Source: Sphingobacteriales bacterium (GTDB lineage Bacteria > Bacteroidota > Bacteroidia > Chitinophagales > CAIOSU01). Taken from it: a stretch of DNA of 64,000 nt. Below, piece by piece: positions 37,624 to 46,820 of this stretch. The position numbers and the translations under genes are program-made. Location of the stretch: contig JAIXOI010000009.1 in NCBI GenBank assembly GCA_027486795.1, positions 124,159 to 188,158 on the forward strand, given 5' to 3'. How positions within the stretch are numbered: position 1 is the first letter of the stretch; each line of letters opens with the position of its first letter. Below the pieces are notes generated by a model. It was not told where the DNA came from, did not search any database, and was given only the letters and a program-made list of their open reading frames with translations.

Positions 37624-38073
37624 AGTTGCAGGATGAGCAATAAGTGTCGGACAAAAAAAGTAAAGCGCATTGTCCGATGCGCTCATATAGCAAACAAGTT
37701 TAGTATCAGGTACCGAAAATGGAGAAAGGATCCCTTAGAATCCCATTTATAACCAGATTGTCACCTTAATTTACTATTACGTATGGGTTAACATAAAGTT
37801 ATCCAATATACAAGTTTACGACAGTTTTTTGCATTAGTCAATGGGCTAATACGAGGGTATCAAAATAATTTTCTGAAACTTTTGAAATATACTATTAAGC
37901 CCCTCTAAATCAATTAGTTATATTTTTAACGTAAAAGGCAATGTGCAATATAAATTTTAATTGTAAGCTACTTGGCAATGTAACGTTTCTGATGAAAGTC
38001 ATAATAACCTGCAACTATGGTCATATTTTGCCTTTAAATGGGTTAGCACCTTTGTACCATCATAAAAACTGGG
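37624..38073. other. Non-coding gap between the giant gene and ccoI
   Basis: 450 bp. Next to the giant gene are two overlapping, mutually exclusive hairpins (37647-37683, see findings). The middle is AT-rich with no gene. Near ccoI, CACCTTTG at 38047-38054 is an imperfect -7 box about 20 nt before the ATG. Confidence 0.6.
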
Positions 38074-40536
38074 ATGGGTATACAGGTTGTTATAGAAGTT
38101 GAAAAAAAGGTTTTGGCCAGTGGTCTTACTGTTTGTGCTCATTGCGGCAATGATTGCCCCGACCATAACTTCGCATATCAAGAAAAGTACTTCTGCTGCC
38201 AGGGTTGCGAAACGGTTTATCAAATACTGTCGTCGAACGAGCTTTGCGAGTTTTACAGCATCGACCAAAAGCCAGGGGCAACTCGCATAAATGCCCGTAC
38301 TGGCGACTACAGTCACCTCGATTTGCCCGAAATTTCCCATCAAATATTAGAATACCAAGATGCCGAAAAGGCTCGGGTAAGTTTCCATTTGCCGGAGATG
38401 CATTGCAGTTCGTGCATTTGGTTATTGGAGCAATTGTACAAAATCAATCCGGCCATTACTGTTAGCCAAGTCGATTTTGGTGCTAAGAAAATCACGTTAC
38501 TTTATAAATCGCAAGAGGTAAGCTTAAGGCAAATTGCAGAATTGCTCGACAAGTTGGGTTATCCGCCCGATATCCGCACCGAGGCCGACCAATTGGGGAA
38601 TAAAGCTGCCAACAATGTAAATAGGCGCTTGGTAATGCAGATTGGCATTACTGGATTTTGCTTTGGCAACATCATGCTATTCAGTTTTCCAGAGTATCTG
38701 TCGCTGTGGGATGCACCTGAAGAATCTGCTACCAGGCTGTTTTCGTTGCTCAATATTATTCTTTCCTTACCGGTATTGTTTTTTGGCGGATTCGATTATT
38801 TGAAAGCCGGTTGGAAAGCAATTGTAAACCGACAAGTAAATATTGATGTGCCTATAGCCATTGGCATCATAGCGTTGTTTAGTTGGAGCATTTGGGAAAT
38901 AGTGAGCCAACTAGGCAGTGGCTATTTAGATTCGATGGCAGGTTTGATATTTTTCTTGCTTATCGGCAAATGGTTTCAACAGCGCACTTACGATTTTCTT
39001 TCATTTGATAGGGATTACCGCTCTTTCTTTCCGTTGGCTGTGAAGCGTAAAACCGAAACGGGTGAAGAAAATGTGCCTATTGAGCAAGTTGTACCAGGCG
39101 ACATTCTGTTTATTAGAAACCAAGATTTGATACCTGCCGATAGTTTGCTATTGATGGGTAATGCCATGGTAGATTATAGCTTTGTTACGGGCGAGGCCAT
39201 GCCCGTGCGCGCCAGCATTGGCGATTTGTTGTATGCTGGTGGTAAACAAACTGGTGGCGAGATAACCGTACAAGTGCAAAAAGCAGTAAGCAATAGCCAC
39301 CTTACTAGCCTTTGGAACCGCGACATTTTCCGTAAAAAAGACGAAGAGCGCTTTAGTGTACTTATTGATCGCATTAGCCGCAATTTCACCTTTGTAGTCT
39401 TGGGTATCGCCACGCTCTCTTTAGTAGGTTGGTGGGTAGCGGCTGGTTTGCACACCGCCCTTTACGTATTTGCCACCATACTTATAGTAGCTTGCCCCTG
39501 TGCCTTGGCACTAACTGCACCTTTTACCTACGGCAATAGCTTACGCCTTTTGGCCAAAGCAGGCCTCTATCTCAAAAACGGTACGGTAATAGAAAAAATG
39601 GCCGCTGTAGATAATATAGTGCTCGACAAAACAGGCACGCTTACCGTAAATGATGATAGCGAGGTTTCTTATTACGGCATAACCATTGAAAACGCTGATG
39701 CAGCCGCGCTAGCAGCAGTTGTTAAAAATTCGGCACACCCCTTGAGCCGTTCAATAGCCAAGGCGTATGTTGCAAAACCTGATACACTGGTAGAAGAATT
39801 TAAAGAATACCCTGGTGAAGGCGTTTATGGAATAGCCAATAGTGTTGAATTAATTATTGGTTCTCGCAATCTGTTGCATCGTTATCAGGTTACAGTGCTG
39901 CACCCAGTAACCAATGGCAGTACCAAGTCATATTTAGCCATCAATGGGCAGTTTTTTGGTTCATTTTTATTCAGCAACCGATATAGGGAAGGTATTGAGC
40001 ATACATTGCAACAACTAAGCAGCCAATACCAGCTTACCTTGCTAAGCGGCGATAGTGATGCAGAGGAGCAGAAGCTTAAGCCTTTATTGGGCAATACCAG
40101 CACTTTATTGTTCAATCAATCGCCAGCCGATAAGATGGCCAACTTGGCTGTTATACAGCAGCAAGGGCATCATGTGCTGATGCTGGGCGATGGCTTAAAC
40201 GATGCCGGAGCACTGAAACAAAGCGAGGTGGGCATAGCGGTAGCCGATAACATAAACCAGTTTTTTCCGGCCAGCGATGGCATGCTTCATGCACAGCACA
40301 TTAACAAGCTACCCCAGTTTTTACAGTTCAGTAAAGATAATATTACCATTATAAGGTCTTGTTTGGTCATATCATTGGCATACAATGTTACCGGTATTAG
40401 TATAGCAGTTGCGGGGTTGCTAACACCCTTGATTGCCGCCATACTTATGCCGCTTAGTAGTATTAGCGTAGTGCTAGCAGTAACCTTGGCAACCAACGTT
40501 ATGGCCCGTAAACGTGGCATCACCATTAAATCTTAA
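38074..40536 (+). CDS. ccoI: Copper-translocating P-type ATPase CcoI (FixI), cbb3 oxidase biogenesis
   Basis: 820 residues. A Cys-rich N-terminal metal-binding region (CAHCGNDC and FCCQGCETVY) is followed by an HMA domain (MHCSSCIWLLEQL). Eight transmembrane helices include the CPC ion site (474-476, VACPCALALTAP). The phosphorylated Asp518 lies in DKTGTLTV, the TGEA actuator loop is present, and MLGDGLNDAGAL is the hinge motif. The N-terminal double Cys domain is typical of CcoI/FixI, which exports Cu(I) for CuB assembly in CcoN. It begins the oxidase locus, with ccoS 3 bp downstream. Confidence 0.94.
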   Translation: MGIQVVIEVEKKVLASGLTVCAHCGNDCPDHNFAYQEKYFCCQGCETVYQILSSNELCEFYSIDQKPGATRINARTGDYSHLDLPEISHQILEYQDAEKARVSFHLPEMHCSSCIWLLEQLYKINPAITVSQVDFGAKKITLLYKSQEVSLRQIAELLDKLGYPPDIRTEADQLGNKAANNVNRRLVMQIGITGFCFGNIMLFSFPEYLSLWDAPEESATRLFSLLNIILSLPVLFFGGFDYLKAGWKAIVNRQVNIDVPIAIGIIALFSWSIWEIVSQLGSGYLDSMAGLIFFLLIGKWFQQRTYDFLSFDRDYRSFFPLAVKRKTETGEENVPIEQVVPGDILFIRNQDLIPADSLLLMGNAMVDYSFVTGEAMPVRASIGDLLYAGGKQTGGEITVQVQKAVSNSHLTSLWNRDIFRKKDEERFSVLIDRISRNFTFVVLGIATLSLVGWWVAAGLHTALYVFATILIVACPCALALTAPFTYGNSLRLLAKAGLYLKNGTVIEKMAAVDNIVLDKTGTLTVNDDSEVSYYGITIENADAAALAAVVKNSAHPLSRSIAKAYVAKPDTLVEEFKEYPGEGVYGIANSVELIIGSRNLLHRYQVTVLHPVTNGSTKSYLAINGQFFGSFLFSNRYREGIEHTLQQLSSQYQLTLLSGDSDAEEQKLKPLLGNTSTLLFNQSPADKMANLAVIQQQGHHVLMLGDGLNDAGALKQSEVGIAVADNINQFFPASDGMLHAQHINKLPQFLQFSKDNITIIRSCLVISLAYNVTGISIAVAGLLTPLIAAILMPLSSISVVLAVTLATNVMARKRGITIKS

Positions 40537-40539
40537 GCT

Positions 40540-40728
40540 ATGTCAGTTATTATAGTTCTCATCGCTTTTAGCATGTTGTTGGCATTGGCCTTTTTGGGTG
40601 CTTTTATGCTCAGTATGCGCAACGGACAGTTTGACGATACCAGTACCCCGCAGCTACGAATGTTGTTTGATAACAATGCTCCAGCTAAAGGCAAAGGCTC
40701 AAAAGCCTCGGAAGAGAAGGAGCTGTAA
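40540..40728 (+). CDS. ccoS: cbb3 oxidase assembly protein CcoS
   Basis: 62 residues. One transmembrane helix (IIVLIAFSMLLALAFLGAFM) is followed by the family signature RNGQFDDTSTPQLRMLFD. CcoS is needed for cofactor insertion into cbb3 oxidase. It lies 3 bp after ccoI, and the short Lys/Glu-rich tail is unremarkable. Confidence 0.93.
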   Translation: MSVIIVLIAFSMLLALAFLGAFMLSMRNGQFDDTSTPQLRMLFDNNAPAKGKGSKASEEKEL

Positions 40729-40878
40729 AACAACAGGAGGATGTTACGGGCGCTGAAAAGCTCAGTGGGTTTCGTCCGTGGCGTTAGCAGCCTCTCAAAA
40801 GCGCCAAGTATAGCCTACAGCAAACAAAAGTCTACTCCTCACCTGATTTCAGTCATGTTTAACGAAATACCCCCAAAT

Positions 40879-40886
40879 TAACTTTG
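40879..40886 (+). promoter_or_regulatory. -7 promoter box of ccoNO
   Basis: TAACTTTG matches TAnnTTTG exactly, 29 nt before the ccoNO ATG within a 187-bp gap. This suggests the oxidase structural genes can be transcribed separately from ccoIS. No FNR-type palindrome was seen. Confidence 0.55.
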
Positions 40887-40915
40887 TAACTATTATTAAC
40901 TCCTAGCATTTTCTT

Positions 40916-43054
40916 ATGGCAATTGAACGTTTTTCTTACGACAACAAAATAGTGAAGTACTTCGCTATTGCCACAGCCATTTGGGGCGTTGTTGGCATGT
41001 TGGTGGGGCTGCTTATAGCATGCCAGCTCTTTATTCCCGCCCTCAACTTTGATTTGCCTTATACTACCTTCGGGCGTTTAAGGCCGCTGCATACCAATGC
41101 GGTTATTTTTGCCTTTGTGGGCAACGGTATTTTTATGGGTGTTTACTACTCATTGCAGCGCTTGCTTAAGGCGCGTATGTTTAGCGATGCACTCAGCTGG
41201 ATACATTTTTGGGGCTGGCAGCTTATTATAGTTTCGGCAGCCATAACCCTGCCCTTAGGCTTAACCACATCAAAAGAATATGCCGAGTTGGAGTGGCCAA
41301 TTGATATAGCCATTGCGCTTATATGGGTAGTGTTCGGCGTAAACATGATTGGTACCATTATAAAACGCAGAGAGCGGCACATGTACGTGGCCATTTGGTT
41401 TTACATAGCCACATTTGTTACGGTTGCGGTGCTGCACATTGTCAATTCGTTTGAGCTGCCGGTATCGCTTTTCAAAAGCTACTCGGTATATGCCGGCGTT
41501 CAAGATGCTTTGGTACAATGGTGGTATGGTCACAATGCGGTAGCATTTTTCCTTACTACCCCTTACTTGGGTTTAATGTACTATTTCTTGCCTAAAGCGG
41601 CCAATCGCCCTGTTTATTCTTATCGCTTATCCATCATTCACTTCTGGGCTCTTATATTTATTTACATCTGGGCAGGCCCTCACCATTTATTGTACACTGC
41701 CTTGCCAAGTTGGGCGCAGTCGTTGGGTGTTGTTTTTTCGATAATGCTAATTGCGCCTAGTTGGGGCGGTATGCTCAACGGCCTGCTTACCTTGCGCGGT
41801 GCCTGGGATAAAGTAAGGGTCGACCCTGTTTTGAAATTCATGGTAGTAGCCGTTACCGCCTACGGTATGGCTACTTTCGAAGGCCCGATGCTATCGCTTA
41901 AAAACGTCAATGCTATCGGCCACTTTACTGACTGGATTGTAGCTCACGTGCACGTTGGTGGCCTTGGGTGGAACGGTTTCTTAACCTTTGGCGTGTTGTA
42001 TTGGCTAATACCTCGTATGTGGGGCACTTCATTGTTCTCTCGCAAATTGGCCAATATTCACTTCTGGGTGGGTACCTTGGGTATTCTTTTCTACGCCTTA
42101 CCAATGTATTGGGCTGGTTTTACCCAAAGCTTAATGTGGAAAGAGTTTACCGCTGAAGGTTTCTTAAAATACCCTAACTTTTTGGAAACTGTTACCCAGC
42201 TAAAACCACTATATGCCATGCGTGCTTTTGGTGGTTTGCTATACCTAAGTGGTGTTTTGATAATGGTTTACAACCTGTTTAAAACAGCTAAACAAGGTGT
42301 GTTTGTTCCTAACGAAGCTGCTGAAGCACCTGCCCTTGAGGCAAAAGCCCATATTAGCGGTGGCCACTGGCACCGTTGGTTGGAGCGCCGCCCTGTAATA
42401 TTCACTGGCTTGTCGTTGGTAGCCATATTGATTGGTGGTATGATAGAGATTATTCCCACCTACCTTATCAAATCGAACATCCCTACCATCTCATCTGTGA
42501 AACCATATACGCCGCTTGAGCTACAGGGTCGCGACATATACATCCGCGAAGGTTGTGTAGGTTGCCATAGCCAAATGATTCGTCCGTTCCGTAGCGAAAC
42601 CGAAAGATTTGGAGAATACTCAAAAGCAGGAGAGTTTGTTTACGATCATCCATTCCTTTGGGGCTCAAAACGTACTGGACCAGATTTGGCTCGTGAGGGC
42701 AAAAAATACCCTGATAGCTGGCACTATTACCATATGATGAGTCCGCCGTTAATGTCGCCTGGCTCTTTGATGCCAGCCTATCCATGGTTGTTGGAAGATA
42801 AGCTTGACACCAGCACAACCAAAGCCAAAATTGAAGGTATGCAAACGCTTGGTGTGCCTTACGAAGCAGGTTTTGCTGACATTGCAAACGTAAACCTCAC
42901 CGCGCAAGCCGATAGCATAGCCGCTGGCCTTAACAAAGAAGGCATAGAAGTTATGGCCGACCGTGAAATAATAGCCATAATAGCTTACCTACAGCGCCTA
43001 GGTACCGATATTAAGGTAAAAGATATTCAACAACCTGTAAGCACTAATAAATAA
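40916..43054 (+). CDS. ccoNO: cbb3 cytochrome c oxidase, fused subunits I and II (CcoNO)
   Basis: 712 residues. Residues 1-470 form the CcoN heme-copper core. His59 (RPLHTNA) and His346 are low-spin heme ligands. His206 (WWYGHNAVAFF) and His256-His257 (GPHHLLY) are the CuB ligands, and His344 (AHVHVGG) is the high-spin heme ligand. A linker of about 40 residues and one helix lead to the CcoO part, with one c-type heme site C547-VGC-H551 (GCVGCHSQM) and the typical WGSKRTGPDLAREG. Fused ccoN-ccoO is common in Bacteroidota and separate in Proteobacteria. The complex reduces O2 with high affinity and pumps protons. Confidence 0.96.
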   Translation: MAIERFSYDNKIVKYFAIATAIWGVVGMLVGLLIACQLFIPALNFDLPYTTFGRLRPLHTNAVIFAFVGNGIFMGVYYSLQRLLKARMFSDALSWIHFWGWQLIIVSAAITLPLGLTTSKEYAELEWPIDIAIALIWVVFGVNMIGTIIKRRERHMYVAIWFYIATFVTVAVLHIVNSFELPVSLFKSYSVYAGVQDALVQWWYGHNAVAFFLTTPYLGLMYYFLPKAANRPVYSYRLSIIHFWALIFIYIWAGPHHLLYTALPSWAQSLGVVFSIMLIAPSWGGMLNGLLTLRGAWDKVRVDPVLKFMVVAVTAYGMATFEGPMLSLKNVNAIGHFTDWIVAHVHVGGLGWNGFLTFGVLYWLIPRMWGTSLFSRKLANIHFWVGTLGILFYALPMYWAGFTQSLMWKEFTAEGFLKYPNFLETVTQLKPLYAMRAFGGLLYLSGVLIMVYNLFKTAKQGVFVPNEAAEAPALEAKAHISGGHWHRWLERRPVIFTGLSLVAILIGGMIEIIPTYLIKSNIPTISSVKPYTPLELQGRDIYIREGCVGCHSQMIRPFRSETERFGEYSKAGEFVYDHPFLWGSKRTGPDLAREGKKYPDSWHYYHMMSPPLMSPGSLMPAYPWLLEDKLDTSTTKAKIEGMQTLGVPYEAGFADIANVNLTAQADSIAAGLNKEGIEVMADREIIAIIAYLQRLGTDIKVKDIQQPVSTNK

Positions 43055-43057
43055 GCC

Positions 43058-43255
43058 ATGTATAAAGAGATATTACGCGGTGTGGACAATATCGGCATAT
43101 TCCCGACCATCTCCTTCACCATATTTTTTCTGTTCTTTTTGGGTTTATTGATTTATGTGTTAACGGCCAATAAGGCCCACGTAGCTCACATGAGCACTAT
43201 GCCCCTTGAAGAAGAAGCAACATTGACTAACACCCCTTCAAAACATCAGCAATGA
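43058..43255 (+). CDS. ccoQ: CcoQ-like small cbb3 subunit
   Basis: 65 residues with one transmembrane helix (ISFTIFFLFFLGLLIYVL) and a short acidic tail. The size and its position 3 bp after ccoNO, with a 4-bp ATGA overlap with ccoP, identify it as CcoQ or an equivalent. The sequence itself is poorly conserved. Confidence 0.8.
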   Translation: MYKEILRGVDNIGIFPTISFTIFFLFFLGLLIYVLTANKAHVAHMSTMPLEEEATLTNTPSKHQQ

Positions 43256-44223
43256 AAAGTAAGATGTTAAAACACATAGCTGCGGTAATATTTATTATGG
43301 CAATGACTATACCTGCCTTTGCCCAAACTACCGCTCCCGCGCAGCCGCTACCCAGCTTTATGGATACGCACCAAACTGAAATACTTATCGGGCTTTTTGC
43401 TACGGTTATGTTCATTATGCTGTTTGCGGTGTTCTACTTATCCAGCATGCTGGTATCGATGACCAAAGCAACAATGTCTCAAGAGCAACAAGAGCATTTA
43501 AGGGATGTAGAGTTTATTCCATTTTCGAAATTTTTTGATTGGGGTAATATTTCAAAAACGCTTACAGATGCTGTGCCAATTGAGCAAGAAGAGGATATAA
43601 TGCTCGACCATGACTATGATGGTATAAAGGAGCTTGATAACCACTTACCACCTTGGTGGACCGCCATGTTTTACATGACTATAGTGTTCGGTTTTGTATA
43701 TTTCTTCTACTTCCAACTATCTGGCACCGATCGCAGCCAGTTTGCCGAGTACGAGCAAGACATGGCCATAGCACAAGAGCAAAAAGATACCTACCTAGCT
43801 AAGATGGCTAACTTGGTAAACGAGAACAACGTTACGCTATTGAGTGATGGTAGCAGTTTAACCAATGGTAAGCAAATATTCATTTCTTATTGTGCAGCCT
43901 GTCATGGACAATCAGGCGAGGGTGGGGTAGGACCTAACTTTACCGACAAATTTTGGATACATGGCGGTAGTATCAAAAACTTGTTTACCACCATTAAGTA
44001 TGGTGTGCCTGCAAAAGGCATGATATCGTGGAAGGACCAAATGGGTGCTAAGGATATGCAAGATGTAGCGAGCTATATTTTGACCATGCAAGGCACCAAC
44101 CCACCTAACCAGAAAGAGGCACAAGGCACACTTTGGGAAGAAACTGGGGTAAGTGATACAACTGCTGTTGCGCCAGTAGATAGTATTACTGCAATTGCAG
44201 TGGATACCACAGTACAATATTAA
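43252..44223 (+). CDS. ccoP: cbb3 oxidase subunit III (CcoP), single-heme form
   Basis: 323 residues. A signal-like N-terminus (ends TIPAFAQ), a transmembrane helix at about 45-65 and a second at about 142-162 (MFYMTIVFGFVYFFYFQL) surround the CcoP N-terminal region, including the PPWWTAMFYMTIVFG motif. Only one CxxCH is present (C214-AAC-H218, YCAACHGQSGEGG), with probable Met ligand in KGMISW. Proteobacterial CcoP has two hemes. The mono-heme form shortens the electron path from cytochrome c. It overlaps ccoQ by 4 bp. Confidence 0.93.
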   Translation: MKSKMLKHIAAVIFIMAMTIPAFAQTTAPAQPLPSFMDTHQTEILIGLFATVMFIMLFAVFYLSSMLVSMTKATMSQEQQEHLRDVEFIPFSKFFDWGNISKTLTDAVPIEQEEDIMLDHDYDGIKELDNHLPPWWTAMFYMTIVFGFVYFFYFQLSGTDRSQFAEYEQDMAIAQEQKDTYLAKMANLVNENNVTLLSDGSSLTNGKQIFISYCAACHGQSGEGGVGPNFTDKFWIHGGSIKNLFTTIKYGVPAKGMISWKDQMGAKDMQDVASYILTMQGTNPPNQKEAQGTLWEETGVSDTTAVAPVDSITAIAVDTTVQY

Positions 44224-44229
44224 CGAGTT

Positions 44230-45627
44230 ATGGATAATCACGAGGAATTTAGGGACTCATTAGCAACTGTTGATGAAGCGGGAGATAGAATATGGTTATA
44301 TCCTACCAAACCTTCGGGTAAGTATTACAACTACCGCACTTGGGTAAGCTTTGGTCTTTTGGCCTTCCTTATTTTTGTCCCATGGATAAAAATACACGAC
44401 CATCCATTGTTTTTGCTCGATGTGTTCGATAGGAAGTTTATCTTGTTCGGTGCGGTGTTTTGGCCTCAAGATTTTTACCTCTTCGGGTTGGCCATGATTA
44501 CGTTCTTTGTATTTATCATATTGTTTACGGTAGTATATGGGCGCGTATTTTGTGGTTGGGTTTGCCCCCAGACCATATTTATGGAGCTGGTGTTTAGGAA
44601 AATAGAGTATTGGATAGAAGGTGATGCAAGCGCTCAGCGCAAGCTTAATGCCGCCCCTTGGAACAAGGAGAAAACCATAAAACGTATTGGCAAGCATAGC
44701 TTATTTCTAGTAATAGCCTTTATTATTTCGCATACCGTTATCGCTTGGCTTATTGGTGTTGATAGTTTGTGGAATTTGGTAAGCACCTCGCCATTGAAAC
44801 AGCAAGGTGGCTTTATAGCTATGATTGCTGGTACATTTGTTTTTTACGGGGTATACGCGCGTTTTAGAGAGCAAATGTGCACTACTTTTTGCCCTTATGG
44901 CCGTTTGCAAGGGGTGTTGTTGGATAACGATAGCATGATTGTGGCATACGACCATGTGCGCGGCGAGCCTAGAGGTAAAATCAAAAAAGACACCGATAAT
45001 AGCGACCTTGGCGACTGTGTTGATTGCGGTCTTTGTGTGCGGGTATGCCCTACGGGTATCGATATTAGAAACGGTACACAAATGGAGTGCGTGAATTGCA
45101 CCGCTTGCATTGATGCTTGTAATGAGGTAATGGAAAAGGTACACAAGCCTTTGGATCTTATCCGTTATGCATCGGAGAATAGCATTACCGAGAAACGTGG
45201 ATTTAACTTTACTACCCGCATGAAGGCGTACACTGGCGTATTGCTGCTATTAGTTGGGGTAATGGTCACTTTGTTGTTTTTAAGGAGCGACGTGGAGGCC
45301 ACAGTGTTGCGCACACCAGGTACCTTGTTTCAAAAGTTGGATGATGGCCGGGTGAGCAATCTTTATCAAGTGAAAATCATCAATAAAACCTTTGATACGA
45401 TGCGCATTGCTTTGTCGCCTAGTGAACATGCAACAGTGAGGTTGATTGGCAAAGACAGTATCCTAACAGTACCGTCTGGTGGTATGGCTGAGTCAAGTTT
45501 CTTTTTGGATATGGACCCTAAAGAGTTAGATGGCATTAAAACCAACATTCGAATCAATTTGATGAATGGCAACAAAAAAGTAGGAAGCGTAAAAACTGGT
45601 TTTCTCGGGCCTGCTGGCAAACACTAA
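44230..45627 (+). CDS. ccoG: CcoG/FixG ferredoxin-like cbb3 assembly protein
   Basis: 465 residues: five or so transmembrane helices, a FCGWVCPQT motif in the membrane part, FREQMCTTFCPYGR, and a dicluster 4Fe-4S ferredoxin segment (CVDCGLCVRVCPTGIDIR and CVNCTACIDACN). The C-terminal periplasmic domain is Ig-like (about 365-465). CcoG is reported as a cupric reductase that supplies Cu(I) for CuB assembly. It lies 6 bp after ccoP. Confidence 0.94.
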   Translation: MDNHEEFRDSLATVDEAGDRIWLYPTKPSGKYYNYRTWVSFGLLAFLIFVPWIKIHDHPLFLLDVFDRKFILFGAVFWPQDFYLFGLAMITFFVFIILFTVVYGRVFCGWVCPQTIFMELVFRKIEYWIEGDASAQRKLNAAPWNKEKTIKRIGKHSLFLVIAFIISHTVIAWLIGVDSLWNLVSTSPLKQQGGFIAMIAGTFVFYGVYARFREQMCTTFCPYGRLQGVLLDNDSMIVAYDHVRGEPRGKIKKDTDNSDLGDCVDCGLCVRVCPTGIDIRNGTQMECVNCTACIDACNEVMEKVHKPLDLIRYASENSITEKRGFNFTTRMKAYTGVLLLLVGVMVTLLFLRSDVEATVLRTPGTLFQKLDDGRVSNLYQVKIINKTFDTMRIALSPSEHATVRLIGKDSILTVPSGGMAESSFFLDMDPKELDGIKTNIRINLMNGNKKVGSVKTGFLGPAGKH

Positions 45628-45664
45628 CTTAAAATAATAGTGAGCTTATCAAAAACAATTTACT

Positions 45665-46096
45665 ATGAACTGGGGACATAAAATAGCAATACTTTACGGT
45701 GCTTTTGCCTGCTTAATCATGTTTATGGTATACAAAGCTATGCAAGAGGATGTAAGCTTGGTTACGCCTGATTATTATACTCAAACTTTGACCTACCAAG
45801 ACGAAATAAACCAGCGAGAACTAACCTTCGAAAGCGGCCGAAAGCCACTAGTGGAGCCGATGAGAGAGGCGGAACAAATAACGGTTACCTTTCCGGTTCA
45901 GGAGACTATTACGGGTAAAGTTTGGCTTTATCGCCCTTCAGATAGTGAGCAAGATGTGCATGAAACTTTTAGTTTGGCCGTTGGCGAACCGTTGATATTG
46001 CCCATGAAAGGCAAACCGCTTGGCTTATGGCGCATCAAAATCAATTTTAGAGCCGCGGGCAAAGATTACCTTACCGAGCAAGTAATAACCTACTAG
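45665..46096 (+). CDS. ccoH: FixH/CcoH family cbb3 assembly protein
   Basis: 143 residues. One N-terminal transmembrane helix (IAILYGAFACLIMFMVYKAM) is followed by the FixH signature around VTPDYYTQTLTYQDEINQ and a beta-rich periplasmic domain ending LWRIKINFRAAGKDYLTEQ. CcoH is a stable helper of cbb3 assembly. It sits between ccoG and the SafE-like gene in the usual order. Confidence 0.9.
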   Translation: MNWGHKIAILYGAFACLIMFMVYKAMQEDVSLVTPDYYTQTLTYQDEINQRELTFESGRKPLVEPMREAEQITVTFPVQETITGKVWLYRPSDSEQDVHETFSLAVGEPLILPMKGKPLGLWRIKINFRAAGKDYLTEQVITY

Positions 46097-46098
46097 TT

Positions 46099-46767
46099 AT
46101 GTTTGTGCTCAGTGGTTTTTTATTAGGATTGGCCTCTAGCCTGCATTGTGTGGGTATGTGTGGCCCCATTGTAATAGCTATGAACCGTGCAAACGGTTTA
46201 AATGGCAAAGGCTGGGAGCGCTTATTACTATATCACGGTGGCAGGGTGAGTACTTATATAGTTTTAGGTCTTTTGGCTGGCTTACTAGGTTTGGGCGTGC
46301 GCATTGGTGGTTGGCAACAATGGTTATCCATTACTTCGGGTATCCTGATATTGGCCATTTATTTCTTGCCGCGCACCGGTTGGTTTAAAGGTACAACAAT
46401 CAACTTTCAGCCAGTTACCAGTCGTATTTCGCAGCAAATACAGAAACGCACCTTGTTAAGCAGCGGTTTTACTGGTATGCTCAATGGCCTGTTACCATGT
46501 GGTATGGTTTATGTTGCCGTAGCTGGCTCTTTGGCCGGCACCAGCCTTTGGCAGTCGGCAGGTTTTATGGCTATGTTTGGCTTGGGCACCACAGGTGCCT
46601 TGGTTGGCGTAAGTTTGGGCGGCGGTTGGTTGGGCAAGCGGTTAGCCAAGGTGTCGCCATACATAATACCAACATTTGTGTGTATTATCGGTTGTCTTTT
46701 TATTCTTCGTGGCATGGGTTTGGGCATTCCTTTTGTAAGCCCAGCCGTTGGGCACAGTTGCCATTAA
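46099..46767 (+). CDS. Sulfite exporter TauE/SafE-family membrane protein of the cbb3 locus
   Basis: 222 residues with six transmembrane helices. The N-terminal motif ASSLHCVGMCGPIVIAM (conserved H-C-C) and MLNGLLPCGMVYVAVAGSL define the UreH_2 / SafE subgroup found at the end of cbb3 clusters across Bacteroidota. The conserved Cys and His point to metal, probably copper, transport or delivery. This is inference from context, and the family name does not prove sulfite export. It lies 2 bp after ccoH. Confidence 0.87.
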   Translation: MFVLSGFLLGLASSLHCVGMCGPIVIAMNRANGLNGKGWERLLLYHGGRVSTYIVLGLLAGLLGLGVRIGGWQQWLSITSGILILAIYFLPRTGWFKGTTINFQPVTSRISQQIQKRTLLSSGFTGMLNGLLPCGMVYVAVAGSLAGTSLWQSAGFMAMFGLGTTGALVGVSLGGGWLGKRLAKVSPYIIPTFVCIIGCLFILRGMGLGIPFVSPAVGHSCH

Positions 46768-46820
46768 GGCGTATTTGCTTTGTCTTTTATCTCCTATCTT
46801 TATAGGCATAGAAACACAAT

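Noticed and set aside
37624..37686. Upstream start for the giant repeat protein
   Set aside because: The 21 extra residues precede the signal peptide and run through the leader hairpins.
37999..38343. Minus-strand frame overlapping the start of ccoI
   Set aside because: Antisense to the Cys-rich metal-binding region of ccoI; no independent evidence.
40729..40915. FNR-type operator or small RNA upstream of ccoNO
   Set aside because: No TTGAT-N4-ATCAA palindrome and no convincing RNA fold; only the TAACTTTG box is supported.
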